From contig NZ_CP136708.1 in NCBI RefSeq assembly GCF_032925565.1, positions 620,001 through 684,000 of the forward strand: a stretch of DNA of 64,000 nt. Reading direction: 5' to 3'. Both the position numbers and the translations under genes were made by a program. Positions 7,612 to 17,131 of the stretch are shown piece by piece (position 1 is the stretch's first letter; the number at the start of each line of letters is the position of its first letter). The stretch comes from Alteromonas sp. CI.11.F.A3. GTDB taxonomy: Bacteria > Pseudomonadota > Gammaproteobacteria > Enterobacterales > Alteromonadaceae. The notes under the pieces are model-generated. The model was not told the DNA's origin, ran no database searches, and saw only the letters and a list, made by a program, of their open reading frames with translations.

Positions 7612-9240
7612 GTGGGTGAAGCGCAAGTTAGTCTAGAGCACTTGTTTAGGGTCTTTACCAAGCCTGAACACAAAGACTCAAAGATGGCTCAAATTGAACA
7701 GCATTTATCTGACAATATCTTAGATTTTTTGTCGCAGCACGTTGTTACCAAAAAAACTTCGCTAGAAGAAATTGAGAAAGATTTTAGTGATTCAAAAGTT
7801 CCTGAATCGCCAGAGTTTGTGTCAACCCATGCTGAAAGCTTGCTAGATAAACTGGTTGCCCATTCGGTAAATACCTATTCGCCTACGTTTATCGGTCATA
7901 TGACCTCTGCACTACCGTATTTTCATTTACCCCTGTCTAAGTTGATGGTGGGGCTTAATCAGAACCTGGTGAAAATTGAAACCTCTAAGGCCTTCACGCC
8001 TCTTGAGCGTCAAGTGCTAGGTATGATGCATAACCTTGTTTATGACGAATCGAAAGACTTCTACGACAATCACTTACACAGTGCTAAGCGTTCTTTAGGC
8101 GCCTTTTGTTCCGGTGGTACTATTGCCAATATTACCGCCTTGTGGGTAGCGAGAAATAAAATTTTGGGTCCGCAAGAGGGGTTTGCTGGTGTAGCAAAAG
8201 CAGGGCTGGCTGCGGCTTATCGTTTCCACGATATTAATCATCTTGGTGTTATGTGCAGTAAGCGTGGGCATTACTCCTTATCAAAAGCGGTTGATGCCTT
8301 AGGCTTAGGCCGCGATCAATTATTATCATTACCTGCACCGAATCAAACCCTCGACCCTGAAAAAGCGCTCGCCGCAGGTAAACGCTATCAGGAAGAAGGT
8401 AACAAGTTATTGGCCATTGTTGGCGTTGGTGGTACTACTGAAACTGGGCATGTCGACCCGCTTCATGAATTGGCTGACGTAGCTAAAGAGCTAGGTTGCT
8501 GGTTCCATGTGGATGCTGCATGGGGCGGGGCAACCTTGTTTTCATCGCAATATAAACATCGCTTAAAAGGCATAGAGCGTGCCGACTCGGTCACAATTGA
8601 TGCCCATAAACAAATGTACGTGCCAATGGGTGCAGGTATGGCGTTATTCAAAAACCCTGAAGATGCCAATGCAGTGCGCCATCATGCACAATACATATTG
8701 CGTGCGGGCTCTAAAGATTTAGGTGCGACTACCCTTGAAGGCTCGCGTAACGGTATGGCCATGATGGTGTATTCTGCCATGCATATCTTTGGGCGCAGAG
8801 GCTATGAGCTGTTAATCGACAGAAGCATCGAAAAAGCGGGCACCTTTGCCGATATGATTGCGAAGCACCCAGACTTTGAACTGACCACATCGCCTACACT
8901 ATCATTGCTGACTTATCGCGTTTGTCCAGCTGGCCTGCAAGAAAAGCTTAAACATGCAGATGAAGCCACTAAAGATAAGATTAACGAGAAGCTTGATAGG
9001 CTGACTGTAATTGTACAGAAGCAGCAACGGGAGGCGGGGAAGTCTTTTGTCTCTCGTACACGCTTGGAGGCGCCAGAATACCCCACCAACTGTATTACTG
9101 TGTTCAGAGTGGTGTTAGCAAATCCTCTTACCAGCACCCAAGACTTGCGTAATATTCTTGAAGAGCAACATACTATTGCTACGAAAACGAAGTTGTATAA
9201 AGAATTGGTGAAGATGATAGAGACAATACCTGCGGCGTAA
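7612..9240 (+). CDS. panP: PLP-dependent aspartate 1-decarboxylase, PanP-type
   Basis: Group II PLP-dependent decarboxylase of 542 residues, most likely converting L-aspartate to beta-alanine for pantothenate. The cofactor Lys lies in DAHKQMYVPMGAG, preceded by the PLP-contacting region HVDAAWGGATL. The GTG at 7612 has GAGG eight bases upstream; the next in-frame ATG (7684) would remove 24 residues. It converges on panC and panB, which supply the remaining pantothenate steps, and this context supports aspartate over glutamate as substrate. Glutamate decarboxylase is the main alternative reading. Confidence 0.85.
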   Translation: MGEAQVSLEHLFRVFTKPEHKDSKMAQIEQHLSDNILDFLSQHVVTKKTSLEEIEKDFSDSKVPESPEFVSTHAESLLDKLVAHSVNTYSPTFIGHMTSALPYFHLPLSKLMVGLNQNLVKIETSKAFTPLERQVLGMMHNLVYDESKDFYDNHLHSAKRSLGAFCSGGTIANITALWVARNKILGPQEGFAGVAKAGLAAAYRFHDINHLGVMCSKRGHYSLSKAVDALGLGRDQLLSLPAPNQTLDPEKALAAGKRYQEEGNKLLAIVGVGGTTETGHVDPLHELADVAKELGCWFHVDAAWGGATLFSSQYKHRLKGIERADSVTIDAHKQMYVPMGAGMALFKNPEDANAVRHHAQYILRAGSKDLGATTLEGSRNGMAMMVYSAMHIFGRRGYELLIDRSIEKAGTFADMIAKHPDFELTTSPTLSLLTYRVCPAGLQEKLKHADEATKDKINEKLDRLTVIVQKQQREAGKSFVSRTRLEAPEYPTNCITVFRVVLANPLTSTQDLRNILEEQHTIATKTKLYKELVKMIETIPAA

Positions 9241-9265
9241 ACATTCCCGCAAAGCTTTTATATTG

Positions 9266-9295
9266 AAAGCCCCCGCATGAATGCGAGGGCTTTTT
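9266..9295 (+). terminator. Rho-independent terminator after panP
   Basis: Arms AAAGCCCCCGCAT and ATGCGAGGGCTTT pair over 13 positions with one mismatch around a tiny loop, followed by a T-run. The leading A residues could also let it serve panC from the other side. Confidence 0.85.
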
Positions 9296-9333
9296 ATTGG
9301 ATGTGCGTTAGAGCCTGTTAGCTATAACTGACG

Positions 9334-10182
9334 CTATAATTTAATTTGGAGGTTATCGATAAGACGGGTATTACCCAGAAAAGCGGCCACCAAAATAACC
9401 AAGTGTTTGTCGGTTTGTTTCGCAGGTTTTAGACTTTCGGCGTTAACTATATGTACATAGTCATTGTTAAAGCCTGAGTCGGTTAGGATATCTGCAAGGT
9501 CCGCCGCTAACGCTACATAATTTCTTTCACCCGCTTCTATGCGTGCTTTTAGTGATTTCATTTCACTGTAAATAGTTGCTGCAGTATGACGTTGCTCATC
9601 AGTCAAGTAACCGTTACGAGAGCTCAAGGCTAAGCCAGATACATCACGCTCTGTAGGAATGCCATGAATGTTCACGCCCATAGAAAGGTCGCGCACCATG
9701 GTGCGAATTACCTGTAACTGCTGAAAGTCTTTTTCACCGAAAAAAGCATCGTGAGGGTGAACCATGTTAAACAGTTTGCTCACTACCGTCGCTACACCGC
9801 GAAAATGCCCTGGACGACTTGCACCACATAGAATATCCGAAATATCGGGTACTTCTACTACTGTTTGATGCTCAACACCGCCGGGATACATATCGCTAAC
9901 GCTGGGTAAAAATACGGCATCAACACCTGCTTCAATAAGCTTGGCTTTATCTTCTTTAATCGTGCGCGGGTATGCGTCTAAATCTTCGTTGACACCAAAT
10001 TGCATAGGGTTAACAAAAATACTCACCACGACACGGGAGTTGTTTGCCTTGGCGCGTTTAACGAGTTTTAAGTGCCCATTGTGCAGGTTTCCCATTGTAG
10101 GAACAAACCCAACGGTGCTGCCACTGAATTTCCATTCAGTAGTTAGTTTTCGTAATGACGCAATGTCGTCAACAACCTTCAT
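9334..10182 (-). CDS. panC: Pantothenate synthetase
   Basis: Joins pantoate and beta-alanine with ATP to make pantothenate. The 282-residue length is normal. Visible motifs are PTMGNLHNGHL (HIGH-like nucleotide site) near residue 29, FVNPMQFG, FFGEKDFQQL, and GLALSSRNGYL, the KMSKS-like loop. It lies 12 bp downstream of panB and converges with panP, so three enzymes of pantothenate formation sit within 3.4 kb. Confidence 0.97.
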   Translation of the reverse strand: MKVVDDIASLRKLTTEWKFSGSTVGFVPTMGNLHNGHLKLVKRAKANNSRVVVSIFVNPMQFGVNEDLDAYPRTIKEDKAKLIEAGVDAVFLPSVSDMYPGGVEHQTVVEVPDISDILCGASRPGHFRGVATVVSKLFNMVHPHDAFFGEKDFQQLQVIRTMVRDLSMGVNIHGIPTERDVSGLALSSRNGYLTDEQRHTAATIYSEMKSLKARIEAGERNYVALAADLADILTDSGFNNDYVHIVNAESLKPAKQTDKHLVILVAAFLGNTRLIDNLQIKL

Positions 10183-10194
10183 ATTTAAACCTCG

Positions 10195-10989
10195 TTACTC
10201 AAAGCTGTGCTCGGGGGACGGGAATGCACCACTTTGTACTTCTGCAATATACTGCTGAACTGCCTTGCGCATATCGCCCGTCTCGGCAAGGTAGTTTTTT
10301 GAAAACTTCGGCATGTAATTGGCGCTAATACCAAACATGTCATGCATCACCAGTATCTGGCCATCTGTATCGTTTCCTGCGCCAATACCAATTACTGGTA
10401 TGGTTAGCGCTTCGCTTACGGCCTTACCTAATGAAGACGGTACGCACTCTAGCACAAGTAGCTGAATACCTGCCGCTTCAAGCGCTTTAGCTTCTGCTAG
10501 CAGTTTTTCTGCTTTGTCTGCCTCGCGGCCCTGTATTTTAAATCCACCAAACACATGTACCGATTGAGGCGTGAGCCCTAAATGACCACATACAGGCACG
10601 CCGCGCAAATTCAAACCCTGAATGGTCTCGCATAACCAGCTTCCACCTTCCATTTTAATCATGCTTGCACCAGCAGCCATAAGTTTGCCCGCGTTCGCAT
10701 ACGTTTGTTCTGGGGTGGCGTAGGACATAAACGGCATATCAGCTAATACGAAGGCACGTTCTGTACCTCGTCTTACGCTACGGGTATGATATTCAATGTC
10801 TTCAATCGTTACCGGTAAGGTGTCGCTTTCTCCCTGAAGCACCATGCCGAGCGAATCGCCAATCAGCAGTGCATCAATACCTTGCTCATCAAACATTTTT
10901 GCAAAGCTGGCATCGTAAGCTGTTAGTGAGGTAATTTTTTCGCCAGCTTGCTTCTTTTTAAGCAAGCCAGAAACGGTAATTTTCTTCAT
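10195..10989 (-). CDS. panB: 3-methyl-2-oxobutanoate hydroxymethyltransferase
   Basis: First committed enzyme of pantothenate synthesis: transfers a hydroxymethyl group from methylene-THF to ketoisovalerate. 264 residues, typical length. Signature stretches include [15 protein letters not shown] near the N-terminus, [31 protein letters not shown] and [15 protein letters not shown]. It lies upstream of panC on the same strand and downstream of folK (50-bp gap), a common gammaproteobacterial order. Confidence 0.97.
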   Translation of the reverse strand: MKKITVSGLLKKKQAGEKITSLTAYDASFAKMFDEQGIDALLIGDSLGMVLQGESDTLPVTIEDIEYHTRSVRRGTERAFVLADMPFMSYATPEQTYANAGKLMAAGASMIKMEGGSWLCETIQGLNLRGVPVCGHLGLTPQSVHVFGGFKIQGREADKAEKLLAEAKALEAAGIQLLVLECVPSSLGKAVSEALTIPVIGIGAGNDTDGQILVMHDMFGISANYMPKFSKNYLAETGDMRKAVQQYIAEVQSGAFPSPEHSFE

Positions 10990-11039
10990 AGCAACCTTCC
11001 AGGGAAAGAATAATGGGGCGAACTATACGGATTTTGAAG

Positions 11040-11537
11040 CTAAATGGAAGCGCGCAGGCGTTTAAGACCATCAAGCGAGCACTTAGCAACCCAGTGTGAA
11101 ATAGGTTTTCCGTCGGGCATAACCATAGATTGGGCTATTTCAAACAGAGGAACTAACACAAATTCCCGTTCAGACATGCCAATATGTGGCACGGTAAGAT
11201 CAGGCGCAGAAATAGTTTGGCTGCCGTAAAGTAATATGTCCAAATCTAGGGTTCTCGCGCCCCAGCGTTGTCCTTTACGTTCTCGGCCAAAGTCATGCTC
11301 AGTTCGCTGTAACTCACCAAGTAGCTTATGAGGCTCTAGGGTCGTTTCAATCAAGCATACTGCGTTAATATAATCGGGTTGGTCTTGCGGCCCCATGGGC
11401 TTACTGGAATACAGCGACGAACAGGTAAGTACGCGAGTGCCTTCAAGTAAACCTAATGCGATAAAAGCATCTTCAACGTGTTGTACAGGGTCGCCCAAAT
11501 TACTACCAATACCAATATAGACGTGCTCTTTATGCAT
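11040..11537 (-). CDS. folK: 2-amino-4-hydroxy-6-hydroxymethyldihydropteridine pyrophosphokinase
   Basis: Folate pathway kinase that pyrophosphorylates hydroxymethyldihydropterin. Family motifs: YIGIGSNLGDP at the start, GPQDQPDYINAV, and RWGARTLDLDILLYG, which carries the metal-binding Asp pair. I chose the internal ATG (MHKEHVYIG) because it begins just before the conserved first strand and gives 165 residues, near the E. coli length. An upstream in-frame ATG at 11591 would add 18 residues lying inside pcnB. With the chosen start the overlap with pcnB is 8 bp. Confidence 0.93.
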   Translation of the reverse strand: MHKEHVYIGIGSNLGDPVQHVEDAFIALGLLEGTRVLTCSSLYSSKPMGPQDQPDYINAVCLIETTLEPHKLLGELQRTEHDFGRERKGQRWGARTLDLDILLYGSQTISAPDLTVPHIGMSEREFVLVPLFEIAQSMVMPDGKPISHWVAKCSLDGLKRLRASI

Positions 11538-12924
11538 CGGTATTTCTCGATGCTGGGCGGCGTTTACGCTTTCTTGGTTTGGGGCCATCACCCTCTTGGC
11601 GACGTAGGTCGTTTAACATTTTCTTTTGCTTGCCAGGTTCGCCATGCTGAAAATGTGTCCACCACTGGGCTAGTTCCAATAGGGCTCCGCCTTCAACTTG
11701 CCCGCGAACAAGCAGGAAATCGTAACCGGCACGAAATTTAGGATGGGTTAACAGCTGAAAGGCACGACGGCCAAAACGCTTAGGAAGGCGTTGCTGTAAA
11801 ATCCAAATGTCGCGAATAACCGTGGAGAAACGCTTAGGGATCATAATGCGTTGCGTCTGTTTCGCAATCACTTCAGTTGACGCAAGGTTGAATGCATCAT
11901 GCGCGCTTAATCCAGACTCTGCCTGCATAATTTGTGCGCGCTCTTCTAGCGGATACCAGAGCAATGCAGCATATAAAAATGCAGGTGTAACGCGTTGCTC
12001 GTTGTTGATTCTTTCATCGGTATTTTGCAGTACTTTTCGTACAAACTGCATTTCACGACTATTTTTATCTTCGATAAACGGTGCAAGTTGCGGAAACAAC
12101 GGTGCAATCAAGCCGTACTCACGAAGCATCATAAAGGTTTTCTCACCTTGACCAGATAAGAACAGCTTTAAGGTTTCTTCGAAGAGTCGAGCGGCTGGAA
12201 TATTATTTAGCAAGCTCGCTAGCTGCTTAATAGGTGCTGCGGTGTCATCGCTTATACGCATTGAAAGCTTAGTCGCGAAACGCACAGCACGAAGCATGCG
12301 AACCGGATCTTCACGATAACGCACTTCAGGATCGCCAATTAAACGTACTTCACGCTTTTCAATCGCTTCTAGGCCATTCGCAAAATCTTTTACGGTGAAA
12401 TCAGCCACACTGTAGTACATGGCATTGAATGTGAAATCGCGGCGTTCGGCATCTTCTTCAATGCTGCCAAAAACATTATCTCTAACCAGTTGTCCGTGGG
12501 CATCTCGTTTTGACACTGCTTTGTTCTTCGGTACTTCTTTCGCTTCAGGCTCTTCGGTGTGATGGCCACGGAAGGTTGCTACTTCTATCACTTCACGACC
12601 AAAAACAATGTGGGCTAGTCTGAAACGACGGCCAATCAAACGGCAATTTCTAAACAGCCCTTTAATTTGTTCCGGTGTGGCATTGGTGGCCACATCAAAG
12701 TCCTTGGGCTTATGCCCCATCAAAATATCGCGAACACAACCTCCGACCAAATAAGACTCGAAGCCTGCTCCGTTAAGGCGATACATGACTTTCAACGCAT
12801 TAGGGCTCACGTCTTCGCGAGAGATGCCGTGCTCCCCACGAGTCATAACACGAGGCTCTAGTACATTGTCAGCGGTATGTTCCTTAGTAAAGGCTCGCTT
12901 AACAGAATTGAAAACACGATGAAT
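11530..12924 (-). CDS. pcnB: Poly(A) polymerase I, probable AUU start
   Basis: Adds 3' poly(A) tails to RNA, promoting decay. The nucleotidyltransferase motif YLVGGCVRDILMG and DFDVATNATPEQ lie early; RNA-binding regions follow and the C-terminus is strongly basic (PRKRKRRPASR). The first in-frame ATG (12846) starts within a region still alignable to E. coli PcnB. Upstream codons, read from an ATT at 12924, give a peptide starting HRVFNSVKRAFTKE that lines up with the E. coli N-terminus, and E. coli pcnB is reported to initiate at AUU. A GGAG lies at 12936-12939. There is no ATG, GTG or TTG between the upstream stop and 12846. ATC at 12927 is an alternative start. Confidence 0.93.
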   Translation of the reverse strand: MHRVFNSVKRAFTKEHTADNVLEPRVMTRGEHGISREDVSPNALKVMYRLNGAGFESYLVGGCVRDILMGHKPKDFDVATNATPEQIKGLFRNCRLIGRRFRLAHIVFGREVIEVATFRGHHTEEPEAKEVPKNKAVSKRDAHGQLVRDNVFGSIEEDAERRDFTFNAMYYSVADFTVKDFANGLEAIEKREVRLIGDPEVRYREDPVRMLRAVRFATKLSMRISDDTAAPIKQLASLLNNIPAARLFEETLKLFLSGQGEKTFMMLREYGLIAPLFPQLAPFIEDKNSREMQFVRKVLQNTDERINNEQRVTPAFLYAALLWYPLEERAQIMQAESGLSAHDAFNLASTEVIAKQTQRIMIPKRFSTVIRDIWILQQRLPKRFGRRAFQLLTHPKFRAGYDFLLVRGQVEGGALLELAQWWTHFQHGEPGKQKKMLNDLRRQEGDGPKPRKRKRRPASRNTDA

Positions 12925-12944
12925 GATGGTGAAGTCTCCGAAGG

Positions 12945-14036
12945 TTATAAAGGATGGCTATAATAAGTGGATTCGCGCTTGCCCACAATAATTTCGGCTA
13001 TTTTAGGTACTAATTTCCTATCCCAGCGTGATATTGCCATAGTAAGCAGTTGTGCGGCATTTTCAAATTCGTTAGCGTGATAGTTACCTTGGCCTAAAAA
13101 AGACAGGCCATTAACGATATTTTCAAGCACATTTTTGTTGTTAATGGGCGCAGCATGGTTTTGTTTACTCAGCTTTCGCCCTGGTGACACTGCAGCAACC
13201 GGAATATGCCCATATTGTGGCACATTGCAGCCCAATGAATGATAAACAGCGCGTTGCAGCGGGGTGACATCTAAAAGGTCGCTGCCTCGAATAATGTCTG
13301 TTACACCCTGATATTCATCGTCTAACGCTACGACAAAATTATAGGCGAAAAGGCCATCGCTGCGCTTAATCACTACATCTTCTGGTGCTTTGCTTAACGG
13401 GTTTACTTCGCTTGCGCCTATCGAATTATCGTTGCTGTTACTATTGAAACTGCGTTTGACTCTGTGTTGTTTTGCTTCGACTAAGCCAGATGGTGTTGAA
13501 TGGGCTACAGAATTGACTACTGATAGCGCCCCTGTTTTATCAACACTGCCCATAATACCGTCATCGAAGGCATCTAAGTGGCAATCAAGCTTTAATCGTA
13601 TTGCTAAGCTACGGGTATCCGATGCTAATTCAGGCACTGCCTGAGCGGTTAGGCCTAGGTCTCGACAATAGTGGTTATCGTGCCCGCCGTTTGCTTTTAT
13701 TTGTTTGCGAGTACAGGCACAAAAATAGGCTGATTTGTCTGCTAGTAGGCTATCAAGTTTTGCCTGATACCTTGCATGCTGCTGTTGTTGATATAAAACG
13801 GTACCATCCCAGTGAAGGCCATGGCATTCAAGGGTACTCAAAATGTCGCTGTCGACACCAGGTAAACATCGGGGTGCGTCAATGTCTTCCATTCGAACTA
13901 ACCATTGCCCATTGCGATGACGTGCATCTAGGTAGCTAGCGAGCGCGGTAACTAAAGAGCCGAAATGAAGTTGACCGGACGGCGAAGGCGCGAAGCGGCC
14001 GACATATTGAAGTGAGGAGTCGATTTTAGATGGCAT
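12945..14036 (-). CDS. gluQ: Glutamyl-Q tRNA(Asp) synthetase
   Basis: Truncated GluRS paralogue that attaches glutamate to queuosine of tRNA-Asp. Evidence: HIGH-like FAPSPSGQLHFGSL near residue 14, a zinc-site stretch CACTRKQI with later Tyr and Cys (HYCRDLG), and the KMSKS equivalent KLSKQNHA. At 363 residues it is about 60 longer than E. coli GluQ; the excess is a Ser/Asn-rich insert (about residues 170-220) between GIMG and the conserved VIKRSDGLFAYN. It sits next to dksA, as in many gammaproteobacteria. Confidence 0.93.
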   Translation of the reverse strand: MPSKIDSSLQYVGRFAPSPSGQLHFGSLVTALASYLDARHRNGQWLVRMEDIDAPRCLPGVDSDILSTLECHGLHWDGTVLYQQQQHARYQAKLDSLLADKSAYFCACTRKQIKANGGHDNHYCRDLGLTAQAVPELASDTRSLAIRLKLDCHLDAFDDGIMGSVDKTGALSVVNSVAHSTPSGLVEAKQHRVKRSFNSNSNDNSIGASEVNPLSKAPEDVVIKRSDGLFAYNFVVALDDEYQGVTDIIRGSDLLDVTPLQRAVYHSLGCNVPQYGHIPVAAVSPGRKLSKQNHAAPINNKNVLENIVNGLSFLGQGNYHANEFENAAQLLTMAISRWDRKLVPKIAEIIVGKRESTYYSHPL

Positions 14037-14104
14037 GAATAGAAATACTGTTACACACCTCTATAGTAAATACTATGAGGCGTGTAACTTACTACGTAGG
14101 TTTA

Positions 14105-14554
14105 TTAACCCTGTAGTTGCTTTTCTTTGATTTCTGCCATGGTCTTACAGTCGATACACAGATCGGCAGTAGGACGAGCCTCTAAGCGACGAATACCGAT
14201 TTCAATGCCACATTGGTCACAAAAACCAAAGTCATCTTCTTCAATACGCTTAAGCGTCTTCTCAATCTTCTTGATCAATTTACGTTCGCGGTCGCGAGTA
14301 CGTAATTCAAGGCTGAACTCTTCTTCTTGCGCAGCGCGGTCTACCGGGTCTGGAAAGTTTGCTGCTTCGTCTTTCATGTGCGTAACGGTGCGGTCAACTT
14401 CTTCACGAAGTTGGTTGCGCCATGCTTTAAGCAGTAAACGGAAGTGCTCCATTTGCGGCTCGCCCATGTACTCTTCGTCAGCGGTAGCCTGGTACGGCTG
14501 TAATCCTGCTAGTGCTAATAGCCCTAGGGATTTTGTTTCTTTACCTGTTGGCAT
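14105..14554 (-). CDS. dksA: RNA polymerase-binding transcription factor DksA
   Basis: Works with ppGpp at the RNA polymerase secondary channel in the stringent response. Nearly collinear with E. coli DksA: coiled coil with [17 protein letters not shown] and the zinc finger CDQCG...CIDCK. Of two close ATGs I chose 14554 (MPTGKE), because GGAG is nine bases before it but immediately adjacent to the ATG at 14563. This gives 149 residues. Confidence 0.97.
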   Translation of the reverse strand: MPTGKETKSLGLLALAGLQPYQATADEEYMGEPQMEHFRLLLKAWRNQLREEVDRTVTHMKDEAANFPDPVDRAAQEEEFSLELRTRDRERKLIKKIEKTLKRIEEDDFGFCDQCGIEIGIRRLEARPTADLCIDCKTMAEIKEKQLQG

Positions 14555-14771
14555 CTGCCACATCTCCTACACTACGACATCCATCTTGTCCTGAATGAAT
14601 CGATTAACTAAATCAAAGCCGTTCATTACAAGCAATTGCTCGTGTCTATGTAATTATTATGCTGAGGATATTGATTATAAGTCAGCACTGTTACTAGTTT
14701 ACGTATTTCACGTACTTCCAGTAAAACAAGGCGCAAATATGAAGGCGAAATGAAAAAAATCAACCTATTTT

Positions 14772-15473
14772 TCACACGTTTACTGGTAGTGTTTGATTTA
14801 TAACTATTTTTTGTTCATCAATTGAACAGCTTGCTGCGAGAAACTTGACTCCTGATGCGACCGCGGTGTTTACGGCGTCGGCGTAAACAGGATCAATATC
14901 TCGCGCTACTTGTACAGAATGCACGCCCGTATGCTGAACACAAAATAATAAGCAGGTACTTATACCTTGTTGAGAGAGTTCTGCAAGTTCTAAACAATGT
15001 TTTGCACCTCTAGCGGTGACTGCATCGGGAAAATAGCCTTGGTTTCCCCGCGCCAGAGTGACAGATTTCACCTCAATATACTCAAGGGTGTCACCTTGAC
15101 CGCAGGCAAAGTCGAAACGACTATTACCACCAGGCGGTGTTACTTCAGCTTTCCAATGATTAATATCAGAAAATGCAGACAAGACCTTGTTATTTAGTGC
15201 CTCTGCCACCAATTTATTAGCATTGTGAGTGTTAATGCCAATGAAATCGCCTTCAAAGGTTTGGGCAAGCTCCCAGGTATATTTTAACTTTCGCTTAGGA
15301 TTGTCAGATTCGCTCAAATAGACGGTGTAGCCAGGTTCGGCGCACCCTGTCATCGCCCCCGTATTAGGGCAATGTGCAGTGACTATTGAGCCGTCTTCAA
15401 GTTCTACGTCGGCAAGAAACCGTTTATAGCGTTTAATTAAGGTGCCACGTAGTAGTGATGGCGAAAAAAACAT
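14772..15473 (-). CDS. sfsA: Sugar fermentation stimulation protein SfsA family
   Basis: Member of the SfsA family, nuclease-like proteins whose physiological role is not well settled. The ATG at 15473 begins MFFSPSLLRGTLIKRYKRFL, aligning with the E. coli N-terminus and giving 233 residues; a further upstream ATG at 15530 would add 19 unconserved residues. Conserved segments are HCPNTGAMTGCAEPG, RKLKYTWEL, YIEVKSVTLA and GYFPDAVTARGAKHCLEL. It lies upstream of dksA on the same strand, separated by about 215 bp. Confidence 0.93.
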   Translation of the reverse strand: MFFSPSLLRGTLIKRYKRFLADVELEDGSIVTAHCPNTGAMTGCAEPGYTVYLSESDNPKRKLKYTWELAQTFEGDFIGINTHNANKLVAEALNNKVLSAFSDINHWKAEVTPPGGNSRFDFACGQGDTLEYIEVKSVTLARGNQGYFPDAVTARGAKHCLELAELSQQGISTCLLFCVQHTGVHSVQVARDIDPVYADAVNTAVASGVKFLAASCSIDEQKIVINQTLPVNV

Positions 15474-15575
15474 AACAATAGGCCTATAACGACATAAATT
15501 TACATGCATTGCGTTGCTAGAACTAAACATCTACCCCAGCAATGAAACGCAAAAATATATAAGGATTAAAACGTA

Positions 15576-16868
15576 ATGGCAGAATTTACCGTAAGCTTAT
15601 CCTCAGATAAAGCCAATAGTGCGTGGGGAGAAAATACTAAGCTCTCTTTTAGTGAAAACGGCGCAGTCATCCACTTGCCAAATGGCGATAGTGGCGCGCT
15701 TGAGCGCACAATTCAACAAGTCGCGCGTAAGCTTGATGGATTAAATATTCCCGAAGTAGCCTTAACGGGCAAGTGGACCAAAGAACAACAATGGGCTTTC
15801 GCGTTAAGTTTCACCCGAGCTCGCAACCCTTCAACTATCAAGTGGGCAGATAACGACGATAAGCCGTGGCTAGAGCAGAACTATGCAGCCTTGCTATTTA
15901 CCCGTCAGTTAGTGAACGACACACCAGAAGATTTAAGCCCTGAAACCTTAGCGCAGCGTGCAGCAGTTTGGTTGTCTGATTTAGGTAAAGAGCATGTGTC
16001 TTATACCATGACCGTAGGTGAAGAATTAAAAGACGCGGGTTGGACAGGTATTTATAACGTAGGCAGAGGCAGTGAACGCCCACCTGTGATGTTAGAGCTT
16101 GATTACAACCCAACCGGTGATCCTGATGCGCCTGTTGAAGCGGTTCTAGTAGGGAAGGGGATAACTTTCGACAGTGGTGGTTACAGCATTAAATCAAGTG
16201 AAGGTATGCTTGATATGAAATGTGATATGGGCGGCGCAGCTACCGTAACCGGCGCACTAGGCCTTGCCATTAGCCAAGGTATTACTAAGCGTTTAAAGCT
16301 CATTTTATGCTGTGCAGAAAACTTAATTAGTGGCCATGCTTATAAATTGGGTGATGTACTTACCTATAAAAACGGCGTGACTGTAGAAGTCGTCAATACC
16401 GATGCGGAAGGACGTTTGGTATTGGCTGATGGCTTAATGGCGGCAACAGAAACTGGCGCGCCATTAATTATAGATGCGGCCACTTTGACGGGGGCAGCAA
16501 TGGTGGCGCTAGGTTCTGACTATCACGCCGTATTTTCAATGGATGACAGTGCACGTTCACAAATGCTTGCGGCTGCAAGCGCTGAAAATGAGCGTTTTTG
16601 GCCATTGCCTATCGAACCTTTTCATGCCGACCGTTGTCCATCTGCCTTTGCAGATACCGCTAACAGCCGACCTATGAAAGGCGGCGGTGGTGGCGGTGCA
16701 TCTAATGCGGCAGGCTTCTTATCACGCTTTGTAAACCCTGAAGGAAAAGGATGGGTGCACTTAGATTTAGCGGCGGCTTATCATGGCGGCGCAACGGCAG
16801 AAATGCCAGTAGGTGCAACAGCCAAGGGAATCCGAAGCATTGCAAGAATGCTTCAAGACTTTAAATAA
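15576..16868 (+). CDS. pepB: Peptidase B, M17 leucyl aminopeptidase family
   Basis: Cytosolic metallo-aminopeptidase of 430 residues. The M17 signature NTDAEGRL is intact, and metal-binding segments GKGITFDSGGYSIK and MKCDMGGAATV precede it. The N-terminal domain and length match E. coli PepB (427 residues) better than PepA. It is divergent from sfsA and followed by a strong hairpin. Confidence 0.93.
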   Translation: MAEFTVSLSSDKANSAWGENTKLSFSENGAVIHLPNGDSGALERTIQQVARKLDGLNIPEVALTGKWTKEQQWAFALSFTRARNPSTIKWADNDDKPWLEQNYAALLFTRQLVNDTPEDLSPETLAQRAAVWLSDLGKEHVSYTMTVGEELKDAGWTGIYNVGRGSERPPVMLELDYNPTGDPDAPVEAVLVGKGITFDSGGYSIKSSEGMLDMKCDMGGAATVTGALGLAISQGITKRLKLILCCAENLISGHAYKLGDVLTYKNGVTVEVVNTDAEGRLVLADGLMAATETGAPLIIDAATLTGAAMVALGSDYHAVFSMDDSARSQMLAAASAENERFWPLPIEPFHADRCPSAFADTANSRPMKGGGGGGASNAAGFLSRFVNPEGKGWVHLDLAAAYHGGATAEMPVGATAKGIRSIARMLQDFK

Positions 16869-16878
16869 GTCGTAAACG

Positions 16879-16906
16879 GATGTCGCCACCCTAAGGTGGC
16901 GACATC
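16879..16906 (+). terminator. Hairpin after pepB
   Basis: Perfect 12-bp stem GATGTCGCCACC / GGTGGCGACATC with a CTAA loop, 8 bp after the pepB stop. The T-run behind it is weak, so it may act as an mRNA 3' end or bidirectional barrier rather than a classical terminator. Confidence 0.6.
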
Positions 16907-16948
16907 ACTTAATTCAGTTTATCTGTACAGATAAATGTTTGCGGGTAA

Positions 16949-17131
16949 TTAAATACCGCCTAAGCGCTCAGCAAGCACTTTGTAACGCTCTACATCTGCG
17001 CTATCAAACAAGGCATTACCGTCAGTGTCTTTTTCTTTTGCCACCAATAAACTTTCTCTTTCCAAGCGTTCTACTCTCACTTCCTGAACACCTAAATAGG
17101 CCGCTACTTCTTTTACAGTCATCAAACTCAT
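16949..17131 (-). CDS. Small helix-turn-helix (excisionase/MerR-like) protein
   Basis: About 60 residues starting MSLMTVKEVAAYLGVQ, a typical N-terminal helix-turn-helix of the HTH_17 or MerR type (helix, turn at YLGV, recognition helix), followed by a short beta-hairpin-like stretch and a basic helix ending in AERLGGI. The ATG at 17131 puts the HTH at the N-terminus with GGGA eight bases upstream; an in-frame ATG at 17215 would add 28 residues of no recognisable character. Probably a small DNA-binding protein; target unknown. No recombinase is nearby, so excision activity is not implied. Confidence 0.65.
   Translation of the reverse strand: MSLMTVKEVAAYLGVQEVRVERLERESLLVAKEKDTDGNALFDSADVERYKVLAERLGGI

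Noticed and set aside
16949..17131. Prophage or integrative-element excisionase
   Set aside because: The HTH type fits, but there is no integrase, attachment repeat or other phage gene around it.
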